From NCBI GenBank assembly GCA_012932865.1, contig SAXG01000002.1, positions 2,418,001 through 2,482,000 of the forward strand: DNA of 64,000 nt. The letters are read 5' to 3'. The DNA comes from Amylostereum areolatum. Lineage: Eukaryota; Basidiomycota; Agaricomycetes; Russulales; Stereaceae. A program made the translations under genes and the position numbers. Positions 36,690-49,774 of this stretch are shown here, piece after piece. The notes below the pieces were generated by a model that ran no database searches, was not told where the DNA came from, and worked only from the letters and a program-made list of their open reading frames with translations. Positions within the stretch are counted from its first letter, which is position 1, and every line of letters starts with the position of its first letter.

Positions 36690-37213
36690 AGAATAAATGA
36701 GGCAGCCTCGAGTTTGGGATATTCTGCGTAACATGTACGGGCTGAAGATATATCTACATTATTACATACCTGCAACTTATTCAATCTCTTTTGCGGTCCT
36801 AAGGGATCCATACATTCACGTCTGCACCCTGATCGACAGGTCGAACATTTTCCAAGAGTATCTGCGACGAAGTCACTGATATAGTATGGCGCAAGGAGGA
36901 TACGTAGGGTACGTAACGTATAGGCAGGAGGGTAGAAGCAGGGAACAGTCTTAGGGAGGTCTATGTTTAGGTCAGTGTTATGGCTGGAGCAGGATCTGCC
37001 GCGGACGGTTGACGAGAACGTAATGGACGTAGTGGGAAAAGGGAGCCCGTTCTATATAGTGCTTGTTTATACGGAGAAAAACGACATACAAGACGGTCAT
37101 GCATGTAAAGCTGAGGATAACCCATCGCTTCGAAGTCCCAAAAAAAGGTACGGAAATCAATAGGAGAAAATCATCAACCAAGGGTTCAAAACGATCTGTA
37201 GGGAGAATCTTGA
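36690..37213. other. Convergent 3' region between SAC3 and the GT2 gene
   Basis: No gene seen; expected untranslated and terminator sequence for the two convergent genes. Confidence 0.5.
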
Positions 37214-40200
37214 TTAGTTCGACAGGGCGTTAAACAGGAAAAGATCACATACGGGGAAGAGAACATGGCACCCAGCCGTGATGCTATGTAGAAGCGTCAG
37301 TTATTTGGCAGAGTAAAAAAACAGGGAGGAAAACAGCACTCACGCGAGTGGGAAGATGACGGCCCAGGACACACCCGGGATCCTCCAAATTATTGGTGTC
37401 AAGCTCGTTCCAAGGACGATCATCATAACGAAAATCAAAACACAGATGATGAGCGCAAGCCAGAAACGGCGCAGGATCCGGGGAACCTCGATGAAGAAGT
37501 TGGATCGTTCGACTTCCTTCTTTGTCGCACCCCAAGTGATGTTGTATGAGAACATATGGGCAAGCAGGGCCTGCGAAAGGTGAATCGACAAGCCACCGAA
37601 GAATACAAAGCTGTGGTCAATGATGTTAGCATGGCGAGGGCGTGACATAGGCAAAGATACGCACAAGAATGGAACCCATGTCAAATTTTCCACGAGACCG
37701 GACAGAAGGCTCCGGTGGCCGAGGCGGTATTCGAGAAGAGTGTATCCGAGGTTACCCGCGCCAGGAAAGACGACCGTGCACGCAAGCCAAATCTCAAACG
37801 AATGCTCATAGAAGCCGTCGACGTTGTAGGAGAACCCGAGGATGAGGTAGTTTAGTATGGAGAGTATTGCGGCAGCCGCAAGACCATCTATAAGCCCTCC
37901 GGTAAGTAAAAATAGGCGGAGACGAACAACGACCACTTACAGTAGGAGAACATGTCTGAGGAGGCGAAGGGTGACTGATGAGAAGCTGACTTGGGAGAAA
38001 TGGTTCGAGGTACTTACAAGACATCATGCTGATCTTGTAGTGCACGGGGGCGTCCGACCACATGAAGATACGGAGCTGCTTTGTGATAGGACCGTAGCGC
38101 CACCAGTCAACGAGCGGGTGGAAGATGAGTTCGTTACAGCCTGAACACGTCCCATGAGTCATACCCATGAGGTAGGAGGGAAACATGAAACATACCATAT
38201 GAATACTTCTGCCACCGGTTCAGCTCATCGTCGACGGTCAACGAGACACCCTCTTTGAAACCGCCCTCTGAGTAAGTTGCCCAGCGAATGATGTACCCCT
38301 TGAGTTGAAGACGGAGAGCCATGTCGAAATCCTTGAAACAGGGTCAGAAGACGATCGGAATGAAGAGCAGAGAAGATACCCACCTCGCTGACGTTCGTTT
38401 CCGACCAAATCTTTGCTTTCATGCCATCTCCAGGATCTTCGAACGCAGCATCCTGAAGCGCCGACCATCGAAGGAAACTGTACGGACCAACAAAGTTCAG
38501 ACTCATTCGAGATCAAGGACTCGAAATATCAACGCACGCGTTGTGGCCGACAAACCTGTGCATCATATATGATCAGTCAAGAATCGCCAACCACAAGCAT
38601 AAAGGAGGACTTACGGAGCAACCTCTCCATTAGCAGTTCCCATACTGATGGCGCGGTTAATCCTACGAGTGAAATGGGCGATTCCGTTTTCAAAGTAGTG
38701 GTGTGCGACCTGCATAACGTCTGGTTCAAGCGTTAATTATGGTAGTACGTAGTAAAGAACGGACGGCATGCACGAACCTGATTCGTGCTGGATGATGGCG
38801 ACCTCAGGACACTCGGCTAGTTCGCGCGCAGCGTCACGGAAACAGTCCTGCGAGGAGCGTCAGAAAAGGGAAGAAGAAGAAAGAAAGTCATTCCAACCTC
38901 TGGGACGATAGTGTCGGCATCGATGATGAGGATGATCTCGCCCACCCTGATAGCTTTTGCGTTGCACGCCCATGGCTTGAACCGCTTGCCACTTTCCTCG
39001 TAGATTTCGTCGATCGCAAGCCTGAGCGCCTTCTCCTCGAGCTCCTCCTCTTCGTCCTCTTCGCGTACCTCGGCCTTCTTGGCCTTGTTCTCCTCGAGCC
39101 GCCGAATGTGTTCCTCCATTTTGAGACTGAGCGCGAGCCCGTAGTTCATGTTGCTTGCCTTCTTAAACCGTCCACGGCGCTTGAACCCGCCCTCGGTATC
39201 ATCATGCTTTGGACGAGCGACCCAGCCGATGCCATTGTCGGCGTAGAACGCGACACGCGTCGCGCGGTCCGCTTCCGAGATGAGTTGCAAACCGTCGTCG
39301 TGCACGAAAATGGAGGATGTGCCTCCTTGTCGGGCGTACGTCTGCATCGCCTTCTTGATAGATTGCACCGAAGGAGTGCTATATGGAATGAAATCGTCAG
39401 CGGCGTTTTGAGAACCGCATAGGGAAATGAACATGATCGACGCGTCGATCCTCGCCTGAAGCGAAACCGCACGGCCCCGCATGAGGGCAATCCCGGGTCA
39501 TTGGGCGCCGAGGCCAAGGAAAGGGAGTGCGGGCTTACATAGTATGTTCCAGGCTTTCCTTGTAAACGGGAAGTTCGATAGTTATGTGGGGCAGGCGCGA
39601 ATCAACTTCCTTGTTGGGAGCAGGCTTGACAGCGGAGTAGTACTTCGAGTTTTCATGGAACTGGGCGACTGGCCCGAGGCTGCAACGCTGTTAGGTAAAG
39701 TTACAAACGGAGGATCACGGGGACGTACACATAAGAAATGTTGGTGATGACCTGCAAGGCGAAAAACTATAATGATGAAGTGGAGCGAGTCAACTCCTGT
39801 TAGTGAAGAGCACGAAGAAAACTCACGAGCGACACGCAGAAAAGGAAAGGAGTGGTGACCAGGAGAGCGAAACGTTGGTACTCGTGGTCAAGTCGCCACT
39901 CCTGGAGTAAGACATTGACACCACTTCCGACGAAAACTGAGAGCAAGGCAAGATCAACGATCATCCAGTCACCAGCATGCGAAAATGACTCACAGATGGA
40001 CAAAGCGGCTCCGAGGCCTCCATAGATCGGAGCGAAATAGCGCATGGGGCGCGAGCTTACTCCGGAGGCCTTCTCAGGATCCCCCTCCACCCGCGTGGCT
40101 TTGGAACCAATGCGCCATCCCCACAGGGAACTGCTTCCCTTCGACTTCGCTTGATGCTTAACAGCCGGGGGAGGCGGGGCCGAAGACGACGATGTCTCTT

Positions 40201-40961
40201 TGTTCTCGGGGGCATGTTCGTTTAGCTGTACCTCGGACGAGGAGTCGATGGGCGATTGGTTGACGGAGGGCTCGGCGGGTGTGACGCTGCCTGCAGTTGG
40301 GATGCCGGAGGGAGAGAAGCGGAGCGCCCAGACAAGCTTGATGAGCTTATCCTCAAAATCACGACAGGTAGGGATGATGGTGTTGAGGTCGTCCGACCAA
40401 ACCACGAGTACCCGTTCGTCGCGCTACATCCAAGATGCTATCAGCCTGGATGTCCCAGGTGAAGTGAAGAAAGTCTCACGATGAAGGCGCCACATTGCTC
40501 CTTGTCTCCGCGGGGAAGGTCAAAGATAGTGTCCAGAACCTGGATGCGGGTGTCGTCATCGATATAGATGGCATTAGCGTCTTCGGGGCTGTCAAAAGGT
40601 TGTAATGAGAAACCGGCACTGATCTTCAGATAGGTAGTGCGGAAATAGAACATACACGCTACCGAGCGCAACGTGGATGGCCGCGCTACGAACTTTGACG
40701 GCGACGGCAGGGTTCAACACGCGAACAGAAGCCTCGAAGGGTGAGAGGTAAAGATTCTCGTATGGGAAGCACCGAAATTGACCAGCGCTAACGCGGAGAC
40801 AAACGCCGGCGTGGACGTTCTCGGTGGTAGGCTTGAACCAAGCGTCGCCTTGGGTCTGGGCGAGGGGTGTAAGCGTCGAAAAAACAAAGGCCGTGGTGCA
40901 ACGACGGGCATACCTGCTTGAAGATGTGGTGAAGCAGGGCATCGTACGCGTCGTAGTCCAT
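37214..40961 (-). CDS. Multi-pass membrane glycosyltransferase, family GT2
   Basis: Inverting GT-A glycosyltransferase of the processive, synthase-like kind; substrate not deducible. Start ATG 40961 (MDYDAYDALLHHIFKQ). The cytosolic N-terminal region of about 250 aa is followed by two membrane helices (about 40000-39830), then HITIELPVYKESLE. The catalytic domain is VHDDGLQLISEADR, the DxD-like motif IIDADTIVPE near 38915, EVAIIQHESDVMQ, the acid-base-like TVDDE and NRWQKYSYG near 38230. At least five hydrophobic segments then lead to the C-terminus (LFLLTGGLIDGLAAAAILSI and FWLALIICVLIFVMMIVLG among them). A GTGAGT..ACATAG intron adds ITAGCHVLFP, and the stop is at 37214; without it the protein ends near 37340. 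The product may be a wall or capsule-type polysaccharide or a secreted glycan. Confidence 0.8.
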
Positions 40962-43598
40962 GGCACCGCGATGAACGAGTGAAGCGGGGCAAGGACAAGG
41001 AATGGACGGGGCGAACAGACCACCAACTGAAGAAGAGGAAGGCCGAGGACTCAGAGAGGGCGAGGCGCGAGCTCTTATGGATGAAAACTGGCCATGATAT
41101 CGGGAGCACTGTTGGGACCGACTTAGGTGCGATGACGGTCAACGGAGCACGTTTACGGACGGGGTACCGGTAAGGAACCTAAGGGAGGGAACGTAGACGC
41201 CCCCGAGTCCGGACATAAGGAGGAACAAGGAAAGAAACCTGGAGGATGAGGAATAGAATGAATGAATGAATAAGTAGGGACTGCAATGAAGATCGCGCGC
41301 TGGTTGAGGTAGTGGGCACCATTGATCGGGCGCAAGACGAAAAGTGACATACGCCGACCAAGCCTTTCCCGTCCGCCCTGAAGGGAAGCCAGGGACATGA
41401 ACCGGGGGCGCGGAACGGCTGCAAGGATCATTCACAGCGTTCGCTGCAGATTGACACGGGTGAATGTACATCTACCTCCACCGTTCGTTCCTCGGGCTGT
41501 AAACGTCTACGCCACTTCCACGCCGCCGACAGCTGCTTCTGCCCTCGTTTGGGCTGCACGATGCTTCCACGTTTAGGGGAACGGCCGTTCCAGAGCTTCC
41601 TGACGGTCCTTCTTCTGGATGAAGATGCCACGAACGACGTATATCCTGCAGAGTGAGCGCATGGACCTAGTACGTGGAGTAATTCTGCCAGTGTGTTGCG
41701 TGGAGCAACCGTCGAAGCTCATCGTGCACAATTGAATCAAAGCTGCTCTCAGCTGCTGTACTCGTGGCTAGAGCGGGAAAATACGTCCGACGGGAGGAGT
41801 CCCGGGTTATCGCGGCTCGGTATGTACAAAGATGATACCGTTATCGATACGTTGTGTCGATGCGCCTTGCTTCCGCCAGGGCAAGACCGTCGTCGTCGGT
41901 GGGGAGAAGTACAGTGAACGCGCGCTGTGTCGTAGATGGTGTTTCATTGGTGGTCAGATTTGGAACCTTGGGACCGCGACGTCGCCGGCTGAGCCTGCGA
42001 TCGTGGGTGGGGAGGCTTGATAGAAGCAGTGCGGATTCGATTAAAGGCGAGTTTTCCCATGCATGGGGTTTACCTATAGCATCCACGCGGAATCAATTAT
42101 AACGCAATGCCTGGCGTCAAGTGGGAAAGGCCCTTACGAGCGCGAATTTGAACGAGAACTGGGCGCTTATATCAAGGCAATTCGAGGATGAGCTGCCATG
42201 AACTTTGAAGTTGGCATTGAACCCGACTTGTGGACGTGACCAGCAGCTTGGGTTTCCCTGAGAAGAAATTGTCAGAGAAATGGTTTTGGAGGAGAAAATG
42301 GAGTTCGACGATCCCACCGGGAGCGAGCTACATCCTCTCTTACATTGAGTCATTGGGTGGACATGGAGCGAGCGTGTCTTTCCCTATCCTCACTGAATGC
42401 AAGGCTTGGATTTCTTCGAGTCGTTTCAACTGTAGCCGAACGCAGACCTGAACCTGGGCCTTTCGAACCTCGGTACCTTGTCCGCTTAGGTTCTTCTGAA
42501 GTTCGGGAATGAAACGGATCGCGCGAACGCAATTATGCGGTGTGGATCATGACATTCCCTATTTATGACACTGTCCGGAGCGGGCGTTAGAAGGGCCTAC
42601 CGCCACCCCACTCCGCTGGAATAGTGGAGCCTGGCTGGTCATCGATCGTCCATCGATATAGATAAACTTGGGGCCAGCACAGGTGAGCAGAAGGTTGCCA
42701 CTGGTCGATGCAAACAAAAGACGGGGACCATTCCAATCGGAGCACGTTGTGTTGAACGAACGGTTCCGCCGGTGTTCGAGGGAGAACGGTGTCCAGCGTC
42801 CAGAGATACCGGTGTCGGTTTCACCGGTTAGACAATGAATTGAGACGAAGGATGGTCTTGAGAGCTGGGATGATCAGGGATTCGCCGAGTTATCATTGTT
42901 TTGAGTGTCGACGTCCTGCGACTTACTGTCCAAGAAAGTTAACTTTGAATTGACCAAGCCTTGCTAGCAGTGCTTTCAGGCAACCTGCAGGGTGAAGCTT
43001 GAAGTGCAGACGAATTAGAAGGCGACAAGTTGGAGGGACAGGGACAATGAAAAGCGGGAGAAGTATGGAATCAGTGCACGGAGTGGGAGGAAAAGAGTGG
43101 AGTGGCCTCGAAACCGAAAACAGACCCAAACAGATTGCAGTAGCCGACGACTTGGACGCGCTCTTGCTCGTCATGCACCAGATGCATCAGTATCCTCGCC
43201 CAGTCCGAATTTACCTCTCTTTCTGCTTGACCGAAGCCAATCTTTTTTTTCGTCAGACATGCTGGACGCTTGTCAAACTGAGCGCGTCCCAGCGCGTTTC
43301 GCCACAATACACCGGTAACTGGGCGGCAAGCCATATCAGACGCCCGAGAATAGAGGACTGGGACGCTCGGACGCACAGATACACGGAATCTGTGGAGATA
43401 ACCTAGATGCTCGCACTGCCGGCGCTGGACCACGTCCGGCTTTGTGTTCTTTCGGGCATCTCCTCTCAGGACCCGGGCGTGGCGGAACGATGGAGGTGCG
43501 GCTTTTGGACTGTGTTAACAACTATGTTGGTTGACTTACACACGATGTCATCCAGAAGCAGATGGAACCTCTTACCGCATGAACCCTAGAGAGGAGCC
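40962..43598. other. 2.6 kb divergent intergenic region between the GT2 and KRE6-like genes
   Basis: Open frames up to about 135 codons occur on both strands (for example 41139-41471 minus and 42999-43406 plus). They overlap, have no family pattern and show no consistent splice structure. I see no transposon ends. Confidence 0.4.
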
Positions 43599-46018
43599 AT
43601 GTACGCGGCAAGGCCATGCACTGGGCGAAAAGATCGCCCCCTCCGTCGACCCGTGTTCAATACGTCCTCGGCATACGTCCAAAACTTGATAAACACTTCG
43701 CCTTCCAGTCTTTCCGTCCCAAACGCCTCCTCTCCCGCTCGCCCCCGACCCGTCATGGCTTCCCCGCGCCCTGTGCCCATCGCCATCGACGACCCCAACC
43801 ATGACCAGATCCTCGAGGAATCTTTGTCCACACCTCGGACACGCTTCGTCGAGCAGCTCGATCCTTCCTTTAACCCCGTCTCCGAGGGCTCACAATCAGT
43901 CATGTCTTCCGCCAACCCTTCCACTCGTCGCGTCCATGAGAGCCAGCCAAGATCCACAAAGACTTCTCTCAGCGCCTCCACTCCTCGCACTGGCTCTTCC
44001 GGCTCGAATCCGTTCAGCACCCCTGTCGTAGAGAATTCCAACCCTTTGTCTCCGCCGGCCAGCGTCGTCAGCTTCAGCCTCAATACCGACCCGTTCCAGA
44101 CCCCTCGCTCGGAGCAGAACCATCTCCATGCTCGTATGAGTGTTCAGAGCTCGACTCAGAGCAGCGCCGTGGACCTTCGCCCAAACCTCCTGCGCCAGTC
44201 TACTATCAACGGCGTCCGCGAGGCCTTTGCCTCTCCCCCCTTGCGCCCTCAGGCCTACACATATCCGACGTCAGATTCGAACGCCGCCTTCCGCGCGCGA
44301 CCCTCAAAGAAGCAACGGCCACAATCGACCATGCTCTCCGGCCCTATCACCAAGCCGTGGATCAAACATAAAGACGTCCGTGGCCGTATCGCGTACTTCC
44401 TCACGTATGGCATGATACTTGTCGGCGTGGCCGCGGCCGCGGTGCGCTGTTATTTCGGGTGGATCGCTGTCCCCCTCCTGGGGAACCTTTGCCTCGTGCT
44501 CGATGATCAATTCAACGACACTGAGCTCAACACAGAGAGCGTTTGGATGCGCGAGGTTGATCTGGGCGGCTTCGGGTTGGCATTCATCCTGGCGCTTTCG
44601 TGTGATCGTTTCGCTGACCCGCTCGTTCACTAGGAACGGCGAGTTCGAGATGACCACCGCGTCAACCAACAACTCCTTCATTCGCAACAATCAGCTTTAT
44701 CTCCTTCCAACCTTGACGTCTTCGGTCATAGGCCAAGCTGCCGTCTTCGATGGCTACACGTTCAATCTTACCGGATGTACCGACACCAACCTAACCGCGT
44801 GCGGCGTGGTCAGCAATAACACCCAGGGCACCGTTATCAATCCCGTTATGAGCGCTCGGATTTCTACCAAGGGGAAGAAGAGCATTCAATACGGTCGCGT
44901 TGAAGTGCGAGCCAAGTTACCACGAGGGTAAATGACGTTTCGTTCGATGCCCATCCTGCTGCGCATACTGACGCGTTTTGTCTGTGTTAGGGATTGGGTA
45001 TGTCTATGCCATATGCATCGCAGGCTGTCATTGACTTTGTGGACAGATGTGGCCGGCCATCTGGATGCTCCCCGAGAACAACACTTACGGTCCGTGGCCC
45101 ATGAGCGGTACGTCTTGAACGCTTGCTCTCGCTGGTAGCATCCTTTGACTTTTGATGCATCGATCAGGCGAGATCGATATCATGGAGTCCCGAGGAAACA
45201 GTCCAGATTATCCTGCACAGTACGTCAAACGTTTGAATGACGATCACTTGTAGGTTGACTGGCATTCATCCTCTTCTAGGGGCATCAACTACGTTCGAGG
45301 CTCGCTGAATTGGGGGCCTCTAACGTGGCTCAATGCGGTATCAAAGACGTTTGGATGGTGGACGACCCGCCGTACATCCTACGATCAGGACTTCCACACG
45401 TATGCCCTCGAGTGGACCGAGAAGTTCCTGTCAGTGTTTCGTGCCGCCCTACCCCCTCAGGTTCCGACTAACCGTTGCTCGCAGGCGGATATACGTCGAC
45501 AGTCGGCTGACGCACATGCTCAACCTCCAATTCAACGAACCGTTCTTTGAACGAGGCGATTTTCCCGCGTCGGTGTCCAATGCTTCTCAAGAGATTATCC
45601 TGAACAACCCGTGGGTGGGTCGCGGTAATTCTGCGCCCTTCGACCAGCGTGCGTACCCTTTCCCCTGGATTTCTGCCTTCAGCTCACACAACCGTACGCT
45701 TCGCTAGCATTCTACCTTATCTTAGACGTTGCCATCGGCGGAACAAATGGCTGGTTCCCTGACGGTGCGGGAAACAAGCCGTGGTTGAATGGCGCCACAA
45801 GTATGTAGTTTTCCAGTCCCCTCCATATCGCGGTTCTGATATGGACCTTCGACAGATGCCATGCAAGTGTTCGCGCAGAAACAGGACGAGTGGTTGGCAA
45901 CTTGGCCTGAGGACGATGATGACCGGGCTATGCGAGTGTATGTGCTCTTTACCTCTTCCCTTTCCCCGCGCTCTGACGTGACCACAGGGACTCCGTGAAG
46001 ATGTGGCAGCAATGTTAA
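43599..46018 (+). CDS. KRE6/SKN1-type GH16 protein for beta-1,6-glucan assembly
   Basis: Type II membrane glycosidase/transglycosidase-like protein needed for beta-1,6-glucan in the fungal wall, acting in the secretory pathway. A long Ser/Pro-rich cytosolic N-terminus leads to a single membrane anchor (IAYFLTYGMILVGVAAAAVR) and a lumenal GH16 domain. The domain contains NGEFEMTTAST, SIQYGRVEVRAKLPRG, MLPENNTYGPWPMS and the catalytic ExDxxE in SGEIDIMESRG. Then come FHTYALEWTEKFLRIYVD, LDVAIGGTNGWFPDGAG and the C-terminal VKMWQQC. The first intron (GTTGGC..CACTAG) restores GFGNGEFEM. Several more short introns lie between 44930 and 45990. The start could also be ATG 43755 (MASPRPVPIAIDD); 43599 is the first in-frame ATG. 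Confidence 0.92.
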
Positions 46019-47429
46019 TGCCGACCCGTCGCTTCGATGGTCAACATAATAGGTCTTTTTCTTCTTTGGGACTTTTCTGGGACTCGTTCGAAAGCTACTG
46101 ATCACGACTTATTCCTGCATTAACCTTACAACTCACGACTTGGATGGCATATACAATACAGTGTCTACATGTGCGTGCCCAAATATACCGTTTTCTTCAC
46201 ATGCGCAAACTGCTACCTCGTCGTTTGAGCGCAAGCCAAGGCCGGCGTGGTCTCTCGTTGAACGGCCTTCTTCGCTTCTCATGCTCCGGACGTCCGTCCT
46301 CTGTAACTTAAGTTACCTCCATCTACTCTGATTTTTCTCACACTCAACTCCTTAGTTCGTGATCATTCCGGCCAATCCGTGGACCGTGGCGACAGACCGG
46401 CCCGTCCTGGAGTTCTGTCATCGGTCAACGTTCAATGTTCAAGCTCATTTCTCCTCGGGGCAAACCCAAATTTGTGGGCCAGCGTCCCGGGAATGCAACG
46501 TGGGGCATGCCGCTCCCTGCATCATTTTGAGGGTCTAAGGAGCAATACCACAGCCCCCTGTGAATTCATGCCCTTCCTGCAATAATCCGTTTCCACGACC
46601 ATCCGAGTCCTTTGTCGACGTCGGTGTTTCGCTCGAACCGTTTTCAACCTTTGACCTTTCTCTCTTCTCGCAAAAGACGCTCTAGGACGCCGGCACCTCA
46701 ACAAGATCTAAAGGCGGCGGGAATCCTCGGCCAAGTGCGTCGTTCACCTTACTAGCTCTGCAGGCGGCGAGCCTCGGAGCCGGTCATTGTTTTGACGATT
46801 TCTCTAGGTAAACTCTCATTGAACGCCTGCACAACACACTCGTTGATTGCGATGTGCTCTTGTCAGATGGATCGATAGATTCCTCTGTAAGTAGGCCCAA
46901 CGGTAGACCGAACAAAATTTAATCTAATGGACAAGCTGGCATTGATACGTGCTCCACTCACCGTCATGCGGGCGCCAAACGGAAACGGCCCCACTCTTAG
47001 CGTCGGAGACGATCAAGTTTGTTATACCCTCTACGACTGAAAGATGGTGAGGCAAAGCCCGAGAGGGTATGGTGGCCAGCGTTATGCATTTACCGTAATA
47101 CAGGATCACTTGAAGTATATGCAGACTTTGCTGTAGATGCAAAGGGCCTACTGCACGGTGAAATTGGCATTGTAAGGCTAGTGTGTGTACCGGGGGGGGG
47201 GCATTGTCGACAGAGCAGCGATTTGAGGGATACCGGCGAGAATGAGGGTTCGTGGGATCACGGATCAGCGAGATACAAATCGATGCCCGATGCGGCAAGC
47301 GCATGTCCTGTTTTGGACGAGTATTGCGTAGTTATGCATAACGAATCCTTCATTCCAGCGCAATCCCTGGGGAGGTGGTGGTACATTACATGGAATACTT
47401 GCAAGTTAAAAATGAGCGTCGCTGCGGGG
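46019..47429. other. 1.4 kb between the KRE6-like gene and the DUF6533 set
   Basis: No recognised gene. The convergent orientation suggests it includes 3' regions. A run of ten G occurs at about 47190. A minus-strand frame (46924-47304) is open but has no family pattern. Confidence 0.4.
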
Positions 47430-48989
47430 TCACCGCATCTCAAACTGTTCCAGCGTACTCGGGGGCCGCTCGCTCGTCGAACTGGCTCTGATGCGCACCG
47501 ATCTGGAAATGCTCGAGCTTTCGGTTCCTTGGGATTGCTTTCGTGCCCTGGCATGCTCGCAGGTGCTATTGCCTTCTAGGACGGATGCGCGTCGGAGTCT
47601 GAGAATCAGTCTGCAGATCGTGACGGTGGTCGTACACCAGATGAAGCTGAACCGCATGCGATTAACAACGCCAATCAATGCAGGAACGGCTGCGAAAGAA
47701 GACACTTACTAGATGCCGACAAGGATCAACGAAACCTGAGGGTGACTGAGCCAACTGATTCTGAACCGACACGACGGCAGTTGTGGAGCTTACCGGTGCA
47801 ACGACGGCGAGGACCATGTTCAGCACCCGCATGGCTTGATTCCCCAACATGTCAGTACACACGTGGTGGGGAGTAAGTTCAATCAAACCCTACCAAACAT
47901 AATCTACAAGGTTGGTGAGTATGCTGTAAACGAAAAAGGCAACAGAGGCACTCGCAAGGAAGGACGCGAACCCGTCATGAAACAGCTCCGTCGCCAAGGC
48001 CTTGGTGGAAGTGCGTGGTCGGTCAAAGGCGTTCCACCAGAGAGTGATCATGATCATGACCTCGAACAGAACCTGAAGGGAAAACAGAGTGTGTCGGTAC
48101 TAAGAAAGAGGAAGACACGGCCCGGGACGTACGCCAGGAGCCCAGACACCGAGGAAGCTGACATGTTTTATCAACATACACGCTTTTGGCAAGGGCTCCA
48201 CGAAATACATATGAGCTGCATAAGGAGGTAAGCCTGGTTCCGCAAAATTATAGGCGATAAATCACCACATACGGACAGATTGGACGATGGCCCATATCAG
48301 CATTCCCAGTGTGACGAGCTGCGACACGACGAAAACTGCTAGCGTCGAAATGACCAGCGTCGTGTGTCGTTCCCACACAACCCACAATCTCAGAAGCACG
48401 ATGACTGCGTCGAGAATGAGAAACGACACAGCGAAATCAGGAATATACGCACAGTTGCTACTCGCGATGGACATCGCACCAATGGATATGCTCATACCGA
48501 GCCAGGCCTTGCAGCTATATATCATTTACGTCTTCGGTCAAGTCGCACGTCTCACTAAACTGGACTAACAACTGCATCCAAAGTCAGTCGCGACATCCCT
48601 CGCGACTGAGTTGCACTCACTTTATGCGATAACACATCGCCTGAGATACCCGAGAAAGCTACCAAACCCGGGATTGAGCCATCGTCAAAGACCACGAAAA
48701 CCCGACCCACCGTGCAAGGAGATGATGCAAGTCATAGGGACGGCGTAACGCGAAAAGAGAAACAGGGCCTTTGGGAGCGTCATCCGTGCCTTCCAAACGT
48801 ATTCCACTTCGTCGGCGAAGGTGAGAAAGTGGTCGTACAACAGAAATGAGAGGCTAGCCACTGAACGTCGAACACGAGGGCCGTCAGCATCGTCGAGACT
48901 CGTACTAACGAAGACTTTCACTCACCTGAAACATAAATACTGACATGGAAGTGGGTCAGAGCCTCGGCAAGGGACTCTTCGTCCGGCAT
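47430..48989 (-). CDS. DUF6533-type seven-helix membrane protein, copy 1
   Basis: Member of a large family restricted mainly to basidiomycetes, with receptor-like topology and no known ligand. ATG 48989 gives MPDEESLAEALTHFHVSIYV. After an intron comes the signature helix pair LLYDHFLTFADEVEYVWKAR and PKALFLFSRYAVPMTCII. Further exons carry AFSGISGDVLSHK, CKAWLGMSISIGAMSIASSN, IVLLRLWVVWERHTTLVIST, VVSQLVTLGMLIWAIVQSV and a late LFEVMIMITLWWNAFDRPR segment. The last exon has SFIWCTTTVTICRLILRLRR and a polar tail to the stop at 47430. There are about nine exons with introns of 45-60 bases. It is followed by two more copies on the same strand. Transport or signalling roles are unproven. Confidence 0.75.
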
Positions 48990-49774
48990 GGGGGGTTGTT
49001 GTGTTCCTTCCGGATAGATTTATGCCAGTGGTTGGTAGCGCTGAGAACTGGACGAAGCCAGCGCGCTCCCGTGGTGGAAGGGAGAGGAAAAGAATGAACA
49101 AAGGAATGATGATGGCGGGGCTTGCTTTTCATAGTCCTGTTCCGGCGGCGGCCTGTTGCTGCTAAGTATTTGTTATTGAGCATCGAGGTTCCCCAGTCTC
49201 ACTTACTAGATTCGCTAGCACGGTGATTTAGTACTTTTAATTAGTAGTCAGCCGTGGCCGAGCCCTGGCAATATTTGGTTCGTCTGTCAGCCTTCAGGGC
49301 GTTGAGTTGCTATTAGCACAAGCCACCGAATTCTTATAACCACCTTTGCAGCAAGTGGCACAAAAGTCACTCAATCATGCGTGGCGACTACAGGCATGGG
49401 CTCCTAGGCTGGACGATTCGAAGGAGTAAAGATGATAAAGCAACATGATCTAATGTCTCACCTTGGAGCAAGATGGAGATGTGCCTCCGCGGCCTCGGAT
49501 CGAGGTGTCTCGAGAGTCGAGCCTATTGGTCATCTCCGCCCGATCATCGTGACATCGTCGCAATATGTACTGATTTCTTTTAGATGGGGCCGGCGGTTCT
49601 GAAAACTCGACATTTGTGCAATGCCCTCCAGACTCCAGACTGAGTGAAGGCATAAGTGGCATACTAATCGTTGCTTGTATTTTCACCTAATATGTGCAGT
49701 CCATCGAGTATGCACGTATGTACAATAGAACGTCCACCGCTGTCGTATTAGTAGTCCATACCAAGTAAGTATTA
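48990..49774. other. Spacer between DUF6533 copies 1 and 2
   Basis: Partly A/T-rich (49200-49260, with AGTACTTTTAATTAGTAGT). No gene was recognised. It should hold the promoter of copy 1 and the 3' end of copy 2. Confidence 0.45.

Noticed and set aside
47190..47201. Ten-G run, and a similar run near 54690, as functional G-rich elements
   Set aside because: Single short homopolymers in intergenic DNA; more likely simple sequence or assembly-prone sites.
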